A stretch of DNA of 8,196 bases from Clostridia bacterium (GCA_008668455.1 RQCD01000082.1:1-8196); one strand, 5' to 3'. Counted from the stretch's first letter, positions 1-6,073 are shown. The notes: generated from the sequence alone by a model not told the origin. Numbers and translations are program-made.

Positions 1-210
1 ACGGATTAGAATATCCTGCAGGGTTTCGTAAAGCGCATGCCCCATATGCAGCTGACCGGTTTCATTCGGGGGCGGAATAACAATGGTCAACGGCTTTTTC
101 TCCGGATCTCTCTTTGCGTGAAAATATCCCTTTTCTACCCACTCCCTGTATAACCGATCCTCAACCTTTGCAGGATCGTAGGTTTTTTCAATATTGTTCT
201 GATCTTCCAT
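1..210 (-). CDS. valS: Valyl-tRNA synthetase, N-terminal 70 codons (runs off the left edge)
   Basis: This is the start of a class Ia aminoacyl-tRNA synthetase, the cytoplasmic enzyme that charges tRNA-Val. The minus-strand frame from the ATG at 208-210 is open to the window edge. It shows the family's opening pattern: a YDP motif at residues 11-13, then EWVEKGYFH at about 24-31, then the Rossmann-fold segment PPPNETGQLHMGH at 46-58, which includes the HIGH-type ATP-binding signature HMGH (55-58), followed by LQDILIR (64-70). AGGAGG lies 8 nt upstream of the ATG and confirms the start. Valine is the residue I expect between N and T of PPPN-x-TG in ValRS, and here it is glutamate. The gene has its own SigA-type promoter and is separated from the Asp23-family gene by a strong terminator, so it is probably a separate transcription unit. 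Only about the first 8% of a typical ValRS is visible. Confidence 0.93.
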   Translation of the reverse strand, partial: MEDQNNIEKTYDPAKVEDRLYREWVEKGYFHAKRDPEKKPLTIVIPPPNETGQLHMGHALYETLQDILIR

Positions 211-248
211 CCGGTCGTTCCTCCTAAATTTTACTCTTATATCTTTTT

Positions 249-277
249 ATTATCTCATTCTTTTGTGCTTTTGTCAA
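249..277 (-). promoter_or_regulatory. SigA-type promoter of valS
   Basis: On the minus strand a perfect -35 box TTGACA (272-277) is followed by 17 bp and the -10 box GATAAT (249-254). Transcription would start near 242, giving a leader of only about 32 nt before the valS ATG at 210. That leaves no room for a T-box riboswitch, which controls many Firmicute synthetase genes. The promoter lies inside the 5' part of the open frame that contains the antitoxin remnant on the other strand. Confidence 0.8.
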
Positions 278-453
278 GGTTTGGAGAGATAATTTTTTAC
301 AAAAACATTAGTATTGATAATGATACGGTTCGTTATTTTAAGGCACAGTCAGACATTTCCGGAATTCCATATCAAACACTGATGAACCTTTATTTAACTG
401 ATTGTGCAAAAAACAAAAAGACATTGGATCTGTCCTGGAGTCTGCCATCATAA
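265..453 (+). pseudogene. BrnA/CopG-like antitoxin, C-terminal remnant
   Basis: The plus-strand frame from about 300 to the TAA at 451-453 encodes a segment typical of the C-terminal half of BrnA/CopG-like type II antitoxins: ISIDNDTVRYFKAQ, then SGIPYQTLMNLYLTDCA, ending KTLDLSW. This is the ribbon-helix-helix DNA-binding part, in which a basic beta strand leads into 'YFK', 'PYQTL' and 'YL'. The family normally has about 20-30 more residues before this point, and no partner toxin gene is present. The nominal start is a GTG at 265 without a convincing ribosome site. The first 11 codons read through the valS promoter and do not look like the family. I therefore take it as a truncated relic whose homology begins near 298-303. 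A functional small protein using a non-canonical start cannot be excluded. Confidence 0.65.
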
Positions 454-483
454 AAGCGCGCCGCATGGCGCGCTTTTATGATG
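446..483. terminator. Perfect 17-bp palindromic terminator, bidirectional
   Basis: The arms CATCATAAAAGCGCGCC (446-462) and GGCGCGCTTTTATGATG (467-483) are exactly complementary around a GCAT loop. The G+C-rich core is flanked by AAAA on one side and TTTT on the other, so it can terminate in both directions. It sits 3 nt beyond the Asp23-family stop codon (487-489, minus) and overlaps the stop of the antitoxin remnant (451-453, plus). It separates the asp23 unit from valS. Confidence 0.85.
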
Positions 484-486
484 ACT

Positions 487-966
487 TTACAGTCCCTCGC
501 TCTGATCCTCCGGGAGATCCTCCATTTCCGCTTCCTCTACCAGGATTTCCTCCTTCGGCGTTTCCTTTTCCTTTTCAAAGCTTACGCCCTCCACATGGAT
601 ATTGACGCGTTCCACCGAAAGACCGGTCATGGTTTCAATGTTATTTTTCACGTTTTCCTGCACGTTCCAGGCAAGCTCCGGAATCCGGACACCGAAATCC
701 ACGATCAGATAAAGATCAATCACAGCAGTTTTTTCCTGCACATCCACCTTGACACCCTTTGTCGGATTTTTCTTTCCGGTAAAAATATCGGCAATGCCGC
801 CGGCAAACGAGCCGTACATGCCTGCAACGCCGTCAATTTCTCCGGCAGCAATCCCTGCAATGGTAGCCACAACCTCTGTGGAAATATTCACACAGCCGGT
901 TTGTTCTTCCTTTTCCTCCTCGGCAGGGATTTCAATGACTTCTTCAATAATATCGTTATTTTCCAT
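487..966 (-). CDS. Asp23/Gls24 family protein (YqhY-like)
   Basis: This 159-residue acidic cytoplasmic protein has the Asp23/Gls24 fold at about residues 25-128. The segment GCVNISTEVVATIAGIAAGEIDGVAGM (24-50) starts the domain. VKVDVQEKTAVIDLYLIVDFGVRIPELAWNVQENVKNNIE (72-111) forms its beta-sheet and helix, and TGLSVERVNIHVEGVSF closes it. The ends are low-complexity Glu-rich tails. Family members are small proteins linked to envelope stress or lipid homeostasis. The member next to spoIIIAH in Bacillus is YqhY, and this is the same position. AAGGAGG lies 7 nt before the ATG. A separate SigA promoter precedes it, so it is probably made in vegetative cells independently of the SigE operon. 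The usual next neighbour, nusB, is missing: a terminator and then valS follow instead. The precise biochemical role is unknown. Confidence 0.92.
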   Translation of the reverse strand: MENNDIIEEVIEIPAEEEKEEQTGCVNISTEVVATIAGIAAGEIDGVAGMYGSFAGGIADIFTGKKNPTKGVKVDVQEKTAVIDLYLIVDFGVRIPELAWNVQENVKNNIETMTGLSVERVNIHVEGVSFEKEKETPKEEILVEEAEMEDLPEDQSEGL

Positions 967-996
967 AAAAATTCCTCCTTATGTGTATCTACCCCT

Positions 997-1025
997 ATTA
1001 TAGCAGATTCCTTTTAAAACTTCAA
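997..1025 (-). promoter_or_regulatory. SigA-type promoter of the Asp23-family gene
   Basis: In the 86-nt gap between spoIIIAH and the Asp23-family gene, the minus strand reads TTGAAG (1020-1025), 17 bp, then a perfect TATAAT (997-1002). The predicted start of transcription is near 990, about 24 nt before the ATG. A second TATAAT at 1030-1035 has no matching -35 box. There is no hairpin terminator in the gap, so read-through from spoIIIAH during sporulation is also possible. Confidence 0.75.
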
Positions 1026-1052
1026 TCCTATTATACACATTTTGTAGAATTT

Positions 1053-1679
1053 TTATTTCATTTCAACAATTTTAATATTCTGCGGCGAAATCCCGGTCTG
1101 CTCCACAATAATATCCTTGAGCTTTGCCACGTCCTGCTCATTTAAGGAGTCCTTTTTCACAATCAGCTTGACGGAGTCGCCGTCGATATAGACTGCAACC
1201 TCCTGATAGCCCTTTGCCTGGGCAACCTTTTCGATCATGCTTTCCTTTTCCACATCCTCTGCCATCTTCAAAATCTGATTCTGTGCCTTTTGCCGGATAT
1301 CCGCGTCAAAGCTTTCATTTGCAGCGGTCTGGTTCAGAATTTCCAGGGATTTGGAACGGGAGCTTTCTTTTTCCAGGCGTGCCTCTGTGAAGTAGTCAGC
1401 AGAGGTACTCTTTGCCTGATCATCAGATTTTTCTGCCTTTGTTGTTTTTTTGTCCTCTTTTTTATCTTCTTTTTTTTCTGCCTCGTCCTTGTCAGCGTCC
1501 TCGTCATTTTTCGTTGTGCTGACATACTGTGCCTCTCCAAGCTTTTTCCCGGTTTCGCTATAGGTTTCCCCATCTGTTACGCGGATTGTATCCTGGTACG
1601 ACCAGTTCAGATACCCTGCCACTCCGATCATCACCACCAGTGCGGCGGCAATAATCTCTTTTCTTTTTAATATCATCAT
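1053..1679 (-). CDS. spoIIIAH: Stage III sporulation protein AH
   Basis: SpoIIIAH is the mother-cell channel subunit. It spans the outer forespore membrane and its periplasmic domain pairs with SpoIIQ from the forespore, forming the ring of the feeding channel. The 208-residue protein has an N-terminal membrane anchor (about 8-26, IIAAALVVMIGVAGYLNW). A charged, flexible Lys/Glu/Asp-rich linker follows (about 57-90). The YscJ/FliF-like ring-building domain is at about 93-208, with 'EARLEKESSRSKSLEILNQ' in helix 1 and a C-terminal beta-alpha-beta unit ending IKIVEMK. The frame is open further upstream, but I place the start at the ATG at 1677-1679. It is 7 nt after AGGAGG (1687-1692) and gives the proper anchor. 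The ribosome site directly follows the spoIIIAG stop, so the two genes are closely coupled. Confidence 0.95.
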   Translation of the reverse strand: MMILKRKEIIAAALVVMIGVAGYLNWSYQDTIRVTDGETYSETGKKLGEAQYVSTTKNDEDADKDEAEKKEDKKEDKKTTKAEKSDDQAKSTSADYFTEARLEKESSRSKSLEILNQTAANESFDADIRQKAQNQILKMAEDVEKESMIEKVAQAKGYQEVAVYIDGDSVKLIVKKDSLNEQDVAKLKDIIVEQTGISPQNIKIVEMK

Positions 1680-1693
1680 AACATGACCTCCTA

Positions 1694-2158
1694 CTATAGA
1701 ATACAAACTCTGTGTGCGGCAATTCCCATTGCGGTGACAACCGCATTTAAAATTTCCTCCCGGATTTCTGCGCTTTTTGCAACCTCCGCAATGACCACCA
1801 CCCCCTTAACCTCCGGATAGCTCTCCTTCGTGACAAAAGGGCTTCCGTCTGATAATACAACCGACCGGTCTGTGCTTTCCTCCTCCGACTGCGCCCCGGT
1901 GCGGCGGCTCTGTTTGGTTTCATAGGCAATATTCTTTTCGCCGCTGCCATAATACGTCACTAAAACATCCACCTTTCCGACTCCGTCAATTTTCGACAGG
2001 AGCGTTTCTAAACGTTCCTCCTCCGAAATCTCCGGCAATTTTTTTTCCTCAGCCGGTTTTTTGGGGAGGGAGGAAAACAGCATGACCATGATTCCAATTA
2101 TTAATATTAGATAAAGCGTGCGAGTATTCCGGATTTTTGAAAATATCTTATTCTCCAA
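1694..2158 (-). CDS. spoIIIAG: Stage III sporulation protein AG
   Basis: SpoIIIAG is the large-ring component of the SpoIIIA-SpoIIQ complex, related to ring-forming secretion-system domains. The 154-residue product has a transmembrane helix at about 14-31 (TLYLILIIGIMVMLFSS). A linker follows, then the ring domain: EERLETLLSKIDGVGKVDVLVTYY (47-70), a charged insert at about 71-110 and the closing segment KGVVVIAEVAKSAEIREEILNAVVTAMGI (118-146). It is shorter than the Bacillus protein (about 229 residues), mainly in the linker and insert. It starts with TTG at 2156-2158 inside the end of spoIIIAF, an 11-bp overlap. AGGAGGTGA, 9 nt before the TTG measured from AGGAGG, supports this start. The overlap suggests translational coupling, which would keep ring subunits in balance. 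Confidence 0.95.
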   Translation of the reverse strand: MENKIFSKIRNTRTLYLILIIGIMVMLFSSLPKKPAEEKKLPEISEEERLETLLSKIDGVGKVDVLVTYYGSGEKNIAYETKQSRRTGAQSEEESTDRSVVLSDGSPFVTKESYPEVKGVVVIAEVAKSAEIREEILNAVVTAMGIAAHRVCIL

Positions 2159-2597
2159 CCAAAATCACCTCCTCTACGTCATATACGTAGGAGATTCTTT
2201 CCCGGATTTTCTCCGGAAGCTTGTTTCCGCGGATGGTGATGGAACAAATTTTTTCTAAATTTCCCTGATCGTCCAATAGAAGCTCCGTTTCCACCGAAAC
2301 ATCCCGGGAAAACTCCAATCTGACCCGATCCCGGACATCATTTGCAATTTTTTCGGAAAATTCGCGCCGTAAAAGATCCGCATAAATTTCATTTCCGGCA
2401 GAAACCTCCCGATCCTCCAGGGCATAATCAGAGAAAAAATCCGTTTTTTGAAAATCCGTAATCGGCTTGATCAACACCAAAAGGAGAAACAGTCCGGTGA
2501 TCATGCCGGTGTATTTTTTCCATTGCTTTGGCACAAGAACGTCGGAAAGCGCTGCCGATAATGCCGCGGCAACAATCCGGATTAAATATGCTTTCAT
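2148..2597 (-). CDS. spoIIIAF: Stage III sporulation protein AF
   Basis: SpoIIIAF is a mother-cell membrane protein of the feeding-channel complex with a ring-building soluble domain. The 149-residue product has two N-terminal transmembrane helices, about 3-22 (AYLIRIVAAALSAALSDVLV) and 29-46 (YTGMITGLFLLLVLIKPI). A soluble domain follows, at about 70-149, which includes EIYADLLRREFSEKIANDVRDRV, VSVETELLLDDQGNLEKICSITI and the terminal YDVEEVILVGE. This layout and length match the family. AGGGAG precedes the ATG, and only 13 nt separate it from the spoIIIAE stop. Its 3' end overlaps spoIIIAG by 11 bp. Confidence 0.94.
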   Translation of the reverse strand: MKAYLIRIVAAALSAALSDVLVPKQWKKYTGMITGLFLLLVLIKPITDFQKTDFFSDYALEDREVSAGNEIYADLLRREFSEKIANDVRDRVRLEFSRDVSVETELLLDDQGNLEKICSITIRGNKLPEKIRERISYVYDVEEVILVGE

Positions 2598-2610
2598 ACG
2601 GTCACTCCCT

Positions 2611-3663
2611 TTATGTTGTAGCGCTCATGATGATTCCGATACAGATGGTAAACAGCATGCAGACGGTCAGCACCATAATATAAATGGTCATCACAGAGTC
2701 TGCCAGATCAGAAAGCATTTCGCTGATCCGGCGGTCGGTTAAGGGTTCTGCTGCCGCTGCGCAGAGCCGAAGCATAAAATGCATGACAAATATTTTTAAA
2801 ACCGGAACAATACAGATTGCCGCCACTGCTAAAATTCCTGCCGTTCCGACTGCGTTTTTCATCAGCTTTGTGCCGGATAGCACCGTTTCGACTGTATCAG
2901 CCAACAGCCCTCCCACAACCGGCACAAAGCTGCCGACTGCAAATTTCACCGTTTTCACTGCCACGCCGTCTAAAACCGGCGCGGAAAAACCGTATAATGC
3001 GGTGATTCCGGTAAAGAGCGTGAGCGCGGCGGTCATCATCCATTTGCTGACCGAGCGGATCAGCCGGGTGGCATTGGAAATCTGCACGCGCGGAGAAATT
3101 TTCCCCGCAATCCCTAAAATTGCGCCGAAGTACGCAAGCGGCACAAAGCACTGCTCCACTAAAACCGAAATCAGATAAACTGCGCCGGATAAAACCGGAT
3201 GAAATGCCGCGGCAGAGGTGACTGCTCCGGCAGACACCATCAGGGCGGCAAAGAGGGGAGAAAGCTTTGTGATAAAATCGGTCATTGCGCCGATCACCTC
3301 TCTGCCATAGCCAAGCGTTTCGGAAAAGATCTGCATGGCGGCAATGGCAGAAAGCGAAAAGCAGGCAAAAAATCCTGCCTCACCGGATGCGGAAGCCTCA
3401 TTCTGCATCAGACCCAACACCCCGGACGCGGCGGCAATCACCAAAATCTGAAGCATTGCCGCACGGCTTTTTTTGATCTCGGAAAAAAGACTGTCCACAC
3501 CCTTTTGAAACAGCTCCACCGGATTTAATGTAAATTCTCCGCTTAAAATCTGCTCCTTTGTTTCGTTAAAAAAGGGTTCTCCCTCTAATGAGGTTGTATC
3601 CTCGGCAAATACCGGCAATCCAACAAATAGCATCAGGAGGATGAAAAGCAAAACCTTTTTCAT
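2611..3663 (-). CDS. spoIIIAE: Stage III sporulation protein AE
   Basis: SpoIIIAE is the large polytopic membrane protein of the complex, thought to act in the export or channel platform in the engulfing mother-cell membrane. From the ATG at 3661-3663 the product is 350 residues. It begins with a signal peptide (MKKVLLFILLMLFVGLPVFA, likely cleaved before EDTT). About seven hydrophobic segments follow, including a long one, LFAALMVSAGAVTSAAAFHPVLSGAVYLISVLVEQCFVPLAYFGAILGIAG, given here only to locate it in the first half of the protein. The frame runs 12 codons further upstream, but that extension would bury the signal peptide. The local ribosome site is a modest AAGGA about 12 nt before the ATG. 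A 264-bp structured element separates the gene from spoIIIAD, and a much better ribosome site sits stranded on its far side. Confidence 0.93.
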   Translation of the reverse strand: MKKVLLFILLMLFVGLPVFAEDTTSLEGEPFFNETKEQILSGEFTLNPVELFQKGVDSLFSEIKKSRAAMLQILVIAAASGVLGLMQNEASASGEAGFFACFSLSAIAAMQIFSETLGYGREVIGAMTDFITKLSPLFAALMVSAGAVTSAAAFHPVLSGAVYLISVLVEQCFVPLAYFGAILGIAGKISPRVQISNATRLIRSVSKWMMTAALTLFTGITALYGFSAPVLDGVAVKTVKFAVGSFVPVVGGLLADTVETVLSGTKLMKNAVGTAGILAVAAICIVPVLKIFVMHFMLRLCAAAAEPLTDRRISEMLSDLADSVMTIYIMVLTVCMLFTICIGIIMSATT

Positions 3664-3704
3664 CTTTATAACCATTCCTTTCCGTGATGTAAAGCACAAA
3701 ATTG

Positions 3705-3968
3705 AAGTCTGAAAGAAAATCGCTCAGAGTGCTGCTTTGCAGCGAGTGGTTGAGTTCGAGTCCAAATTTTTAATTTGGAAACGAGAGCCATGCAACAGCG
3801 TTCTAAATCTTTGATTTAGGTAACGCCACTGCTCTGTACGCTGGTACTTCTCGCTGCGGCTCGGTCACATTTCGGCTCTGACAGTTCACCGAACTGTCAT
3901 TCACTACCGAAATGCCGCTACGCTACCCCGAGCAAAAAGCTGTGCTATGGGCGATTTTATTAAGACTT
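3705..3968. mobile_element. Structured 264-bp MITE-like element inside the spoIIIA operon
   Basis: The element is bounded by imperfect terminal inverted repeats: AAGTCT (3705-3710) with AGACTT (3963-3968), and AAAATCGC (3716-3723) with GCGATTTT (3951-3958). Inside is a branched fold. GCAGCGAG (3739-3746) pairs with CTCGCTGC (3850-3857) and encloses two hairpins: TCCAAATT/AATTTGGA (3761-3779) and AGAGC, GCGTT, CTAAATC with their complements (3784-3835). Next, GCTCGG (3859-3864) pairs with CCGAGC (3928-3933). That stem encloses ATTTCGG/CCGAAAT (3869-3875, 3907-3913) and GACAGTTC/GAACTGTC (3880-3898). No open frame of note occurs. I see no clear target-site duplication. No transposase is present, so it would be a non-autonomous element; a structured operon RNA is the alternative. 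Confidence 0.7.
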
Positions 3969-3969
3969 T

Positions 3970-3977
3970 CCTCCTTT
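3970..3977 (-). promoter_or_regulatory. Stranded Shine-Dalgarno sequence behind spoIIIAD
   Basis: The minus strand reads AAAGGAGG immediately after the spoIIIAD stop codon (3978-3980). No ATG, GTG or TTG start lies at a usable distance beyond it. Its position is where the ribosome site of the next operon gene, spoIIIAE, would be expected, but the spoIIIAE start is about 307 nt away across the structured element. I infer that it is the former spoIIIAE ribosome site. Confidence 0.6.
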
Positions 3978-4370
3978 CTATAAAACGGAAAGCGCTGGTA
4001 TTACAAATTCCAAAAACGCAATCAGAATCGGAAGTGTGAGCGAGACAACCGCCGCCTTGCCTGCCAGCTCAATTTTTTCTGCAATGGCAGTTTGTCCGGA
4101 ATCGCGGCAAATGGAGCTTCCAAACTGCGCCAGATAAGAAATGCCGATAATTTTTACGACAATCTGAAAATACCGGAGATCCACGCCGCCGCGCTCCATC
4201 AGTCCGGAAAACTCCGAAAATACCTCCCGCAGTTCTTCAAAAACACCAAATAAAAGAAAAATCCCTGTTGCAATGCTGACTGCTGCCGAAAGCTCCGGCT
4301 TCCATTCCTTGAGCATTAATGCCAAAACTGCGCCGACCATGCCGACTGAAACTGCCTGAAAAAGATCCAT
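3978..4370 (-). CDS. spoIIIAD: Stage III sporulation protein AD
   Basis: SpoIIIAD is a small polytopic membrane protein of the SpoIIIA complex in the mother-cell engulfing membrane. The 130-residue product starts MDLFQAVSVGMVGAVLALML and has hydrophobic segments at about 5-20, 28-44, 68-85 and 104-128. Between them are short polar stretches such as KEWKPELS and ICRDSGQTAIAEKIELAGK. That layout and length fit the family. The start ATG is preceded by GAGGTGAGG, which overlaps the spoIIIAC stop region (9 nt between the genes). Its stop is followed directly by a strong ribosome site and then the structured element. Confidence 0.95.
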   Translation of the reverse strand: MDLFQAVSVGMVGAVLALMLKEWKPELSAAVSIATGIFLLFGVFEELREVFSEFSGLMERGGVDLRYFQIVVKIIGISYLAQFGSSICRDSGQTAIAEKIELAGKAAVVSLTLPILIAFLEFVIPALSVL

Positions 4371-4379
4371 ACCCTCACC

Positions 4380-4577
4380 TCACGAAAGATGAAAAATGGT
4401 TTTGATGGTTTCAAACAGTGCGCCGATCTCTCTGGTTAAGAGAAACAAAACGCACACCAAGCCGGCAATGGTGGTTAAAAGCGCCTGTTCTTCACGTCCG
4501 GCGCGAACCAAAAGCTGATTTAACACCGCAACCACAATTCCGATCCCGGCAATCTGAAAAATTAAATCCACATTCAT
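4380..4577 (-). CDS. spoIIIAC: Stage III sporulation protein AC
   Basis: SpoIIIAC is a 65-residue membrane protein with two transmembrane helices, at about 4-24 (DLIFQIAGIGIVVAVLNQLLV) and 31-53 (QALLTTIAGLVCVLFLLTREIGA). It is one of the platform subunits of the feeding channel. The short polar turn AGREEQ between the helices is typical of the family. AAAGGAGG lies 7 nt before the ATG. The gap to spoIIIAB upstream is 16 nt and to spoIIIAD downstream 9 nt, as expected for a tightly packed operon. Confidence 0.95.
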   Translation of the reverse strand: MNVDLIFQIAGIGIVVAVLNQLLVRAGREEQALLTTIAGLVCVLFLLTREIGALFETIKTIFHLS

Positions 4578-4593
4578 CCTGCGCCCTCCTTTT

Positions 4594-5097
4594 TTATAAC
4601 AGCATCAGCATCAGAAAAAATCCGCATAAAACAACAATTCCGCGGTATAGTCCGGAAAGCGTTTTTTTCTGATCGGCGGCATTTCTAAGCTGATTCCGGG
4701 TCAGGGTGGAAACATGGTGCAGATGCCGGATTTGATTGTCCCGGTCGCTTTTTCCCAATTGCTCGGATAAGATCATCAGAATTTCAAGATCCTCCCCTGT
4801 GAGACAAAGCGTTTTTTGATAGGAGGAAAGTGCGGTTTCCCAGCTTTTTGAAAAGCCATATTCCGTAATTGATTTTGCGGTGTCGGAGAAAATCTGCATG
4901 CCGCAGATTCTTCCGATTTGCAAAAAAGCGTCGGATAGATGTTTCCCGGAAAAGCTGATCTCGCTCTCCAGCATAGAAAACGCGTTCAAAAAACCGCGCA
5001 GACTTTTTTCCCGGACCGAAAGCCGCCTTGCCCAGAGCTGACCCAAAAGCGGTGCAGAAAAAAGAATCATACCGCCGCCCAAAAGCTTAATCCACAC
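4594..5097 (-). CDS. spoIIIAB: Stage III sporulation protein AB
   Basis: SpoIIIAB is a membrane-anchored helical protein. The family's structure resembles GspF-type platform proteins, and it is thought to work with the SpoIIIAA ATPase. The 167-residue product has an N-terminal hydrophobic segment (about 3-22, IKLLGGGMILFSAPLLGQLW) followed by RRLSVREKSLRGF. A long helical middle contains MLESEISFSGKHLSDAFLQIG and LTGEDLEILMILSEQLGKSDRDNQ. The C-terminal membrane helix (about 149-167) follows GLYRG. It starts with GTG at 5095-5097, 6 nt after AGGAGG, and overlaps the end of spoIIIAA by 11 bp. Translation is therefore probably coupled to that of the ATPase. Confidence 0.95.
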   Translation of the reverse strand: MWIKLLGGGMILFSAPLLGQLWARRLSVREKSLRGFLNAFSMLESEISFSGKHLSDAFLQIGRICGMQIFSDTAKSITEYGFSKSWETALSSYQKTLCLTGEDLEILMILSEQLGKSDRDNQIRHLHHVSTLTRNQLRNAADQKKTLSGLYRGIVVLCGFFLMLMLL

Positions 5098-6007
5098 AGT
5101 ATACCTCCTCCACCGTTCCGACTCCCTCCCGGCGGCTCAGCGTGATAAAGCATTGGAAATAGGGATAGATTGCGGAAATTTCCTCCCGTTTTAAAAGCTC
5201 GCTCCGGTTTCCGGCATGGATGGTTGAAATCAGGCGGACGCCGGAATGAATGATCCGGGAAAGCATGCGCCCCTCTGTTTCCTCTCCAAGCTCGTCCGTC
5301 ACAATCACATCCGGCGACATGCTCCGCAGCATAAAGAGCATGCCCTCCTCCTTGCCCGCACCTTCTAAAACATCGGAAGATACACCCAAATGATAGCTTG
5401 GCAGACCGTGGTGCATGGCGCTTAGCTCGTTTCTTTCGTCAATCACGCTGATCTTTTTTCCGCGTTCGGACAAAGACCGCACCACATCCCGGAGCAGCGT
5501 TGTTTTTCCGCATTGCGGCGGTGAAATAATCAGCGTGTTGCGCACCCCGTTATCCGGGCATATGTAGGGGATTAACGGATTGGAAATGCCGATCATCTCG
5601 CGTGCAATCCGGTAGTTTAAGCCGGAAACTTGTCCGATATTGCTGATTTTTCCGTCATGCTCCACAACGCTTCCGCAGATTCCAACGCGGTGGCCGCCCG
5701 GAATGGTGATGTATCCTTTTTTGATTTCATTCTCAACGGCATATACCGAGGAATCACAGATCAGCTCCATTCCCTCTGAAATATCCGCCATGGTTGCCAC
5801 CATGCACCCGGTGTAGCTCGGCGACAGCTGCCCCTTTTCCGTCAGATAGCAGCAGCGGTCTGTGTAATAAAGCGTAACCGGCAGCCCCAGCCGTAGCCGG
5901 AGCTCCTCTAACCCCTCCATTGGAATCATATATAAATACCTCCGGATTCTTCTTGGCAAGTATAATAAAAATTGGTTTTCAGCCTGTTCACTGTTTATTA
6001 CTAACAT
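5087..6007 (-). CDS. spoIIIAA: Stage III sporulation protein AA, ATPase
   Basis: SpoIIIAA is the cytoplasmic ATPase of the SpoIIIA complex, related to the traffic ATPases of type II/IV secretion. The 306-residue length is that of the Bacillus protein. An N-terminal domain (about 1-150) includes GYITIPGGHRVGICGSVV (98-115). The Walker A motif SPPQCGKTT is at 162-170 with K168. VIDERNELSA (188-197) follows, then the Walker B segment PDVIVTDELGEE (232-243) with D238/E239. The conserved STIHAG is at 261-266. The ATG at 6005-6007 is 9 nt from AAGGAG. The gene opens the operon, 28 nt downstream of a SigE-like -10 box, and overlaps spoIIIAB by 11 bp. All motifs look intact, so the enzyme should be active. 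Confidence 0.97.
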   Translation of the reverse strand: MLVINSEQAENQFLLYLPRRIRRYLYMIPMEGLEELRLRLGLPVTLYYTDRCCYLTEKGQLSPSYTGCMVATMADISEGMELICDSSVYAVENEIKKGYITIPGGHRVGICGSVVEHDGKISNIGQVSGLNYRIAREMIGISNPLIPYICPDNGVRNTLIISPPQCGKTTLLRDVVRSLSERGKKISVIDERNELSAMHHGLPSYHLGVSSDVLEGAGKEEGMLFMLRSMSPDVIVTDELGEETEGRMLSRIIHSGVRLISTIHAGNRSELLKREEISAIYPYFQCFITLSRREGVGTVEEVYCVD

Positions 6008-6034
6008 TTGTAATCACTCCTTATCTCTTTGTCT

Positions 6035-6062
6035 ATTCTATGCCGCCTGTGCTGTGAATAGA
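6035..6062 (-). promoter_or_regulatory. SigE-like promoter of the spoIIIA operon
   Basis: On the minus strand, TCTATT (6057-6062) is followed by 14 bp and CATAGAAT (6035-6042). The Bacillus SigE consensus is roughly K-M-ATATT, 14 bp, CATACAAT. The -10 box matches 7 of 8 positions, while the -35 keeps the TATT part only. The spoIIIA operon is a known SigE target in the mother cell. The position 28 nt upstream of the spoIIIAA start, just behind a terminator, fits well. Confidence 0.65.
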
Positions 6063-6073
6063 ACTTTTTTGCA

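Noticed and set aside
478..1017. Long plus-strand open frames opposite the Asp23-family gene and the spoIIIA genes (for example 478-1017 and 2684-3178)
   Set aside because: They are antisense shadows of well-identified minus-strand genes, with no ribosome sites and no family resemblance.
3750..3764. A T-loop-like string (GAGTTCGAGTCC) inside the structured element, suggesting a tRNA or tmRNA fragment
   Set aside because: The bases on either side cannot form a T-stem, and there is no acceptor, anticodon arm or CCA end. The bases belong to the hairpin at 3761-3779.
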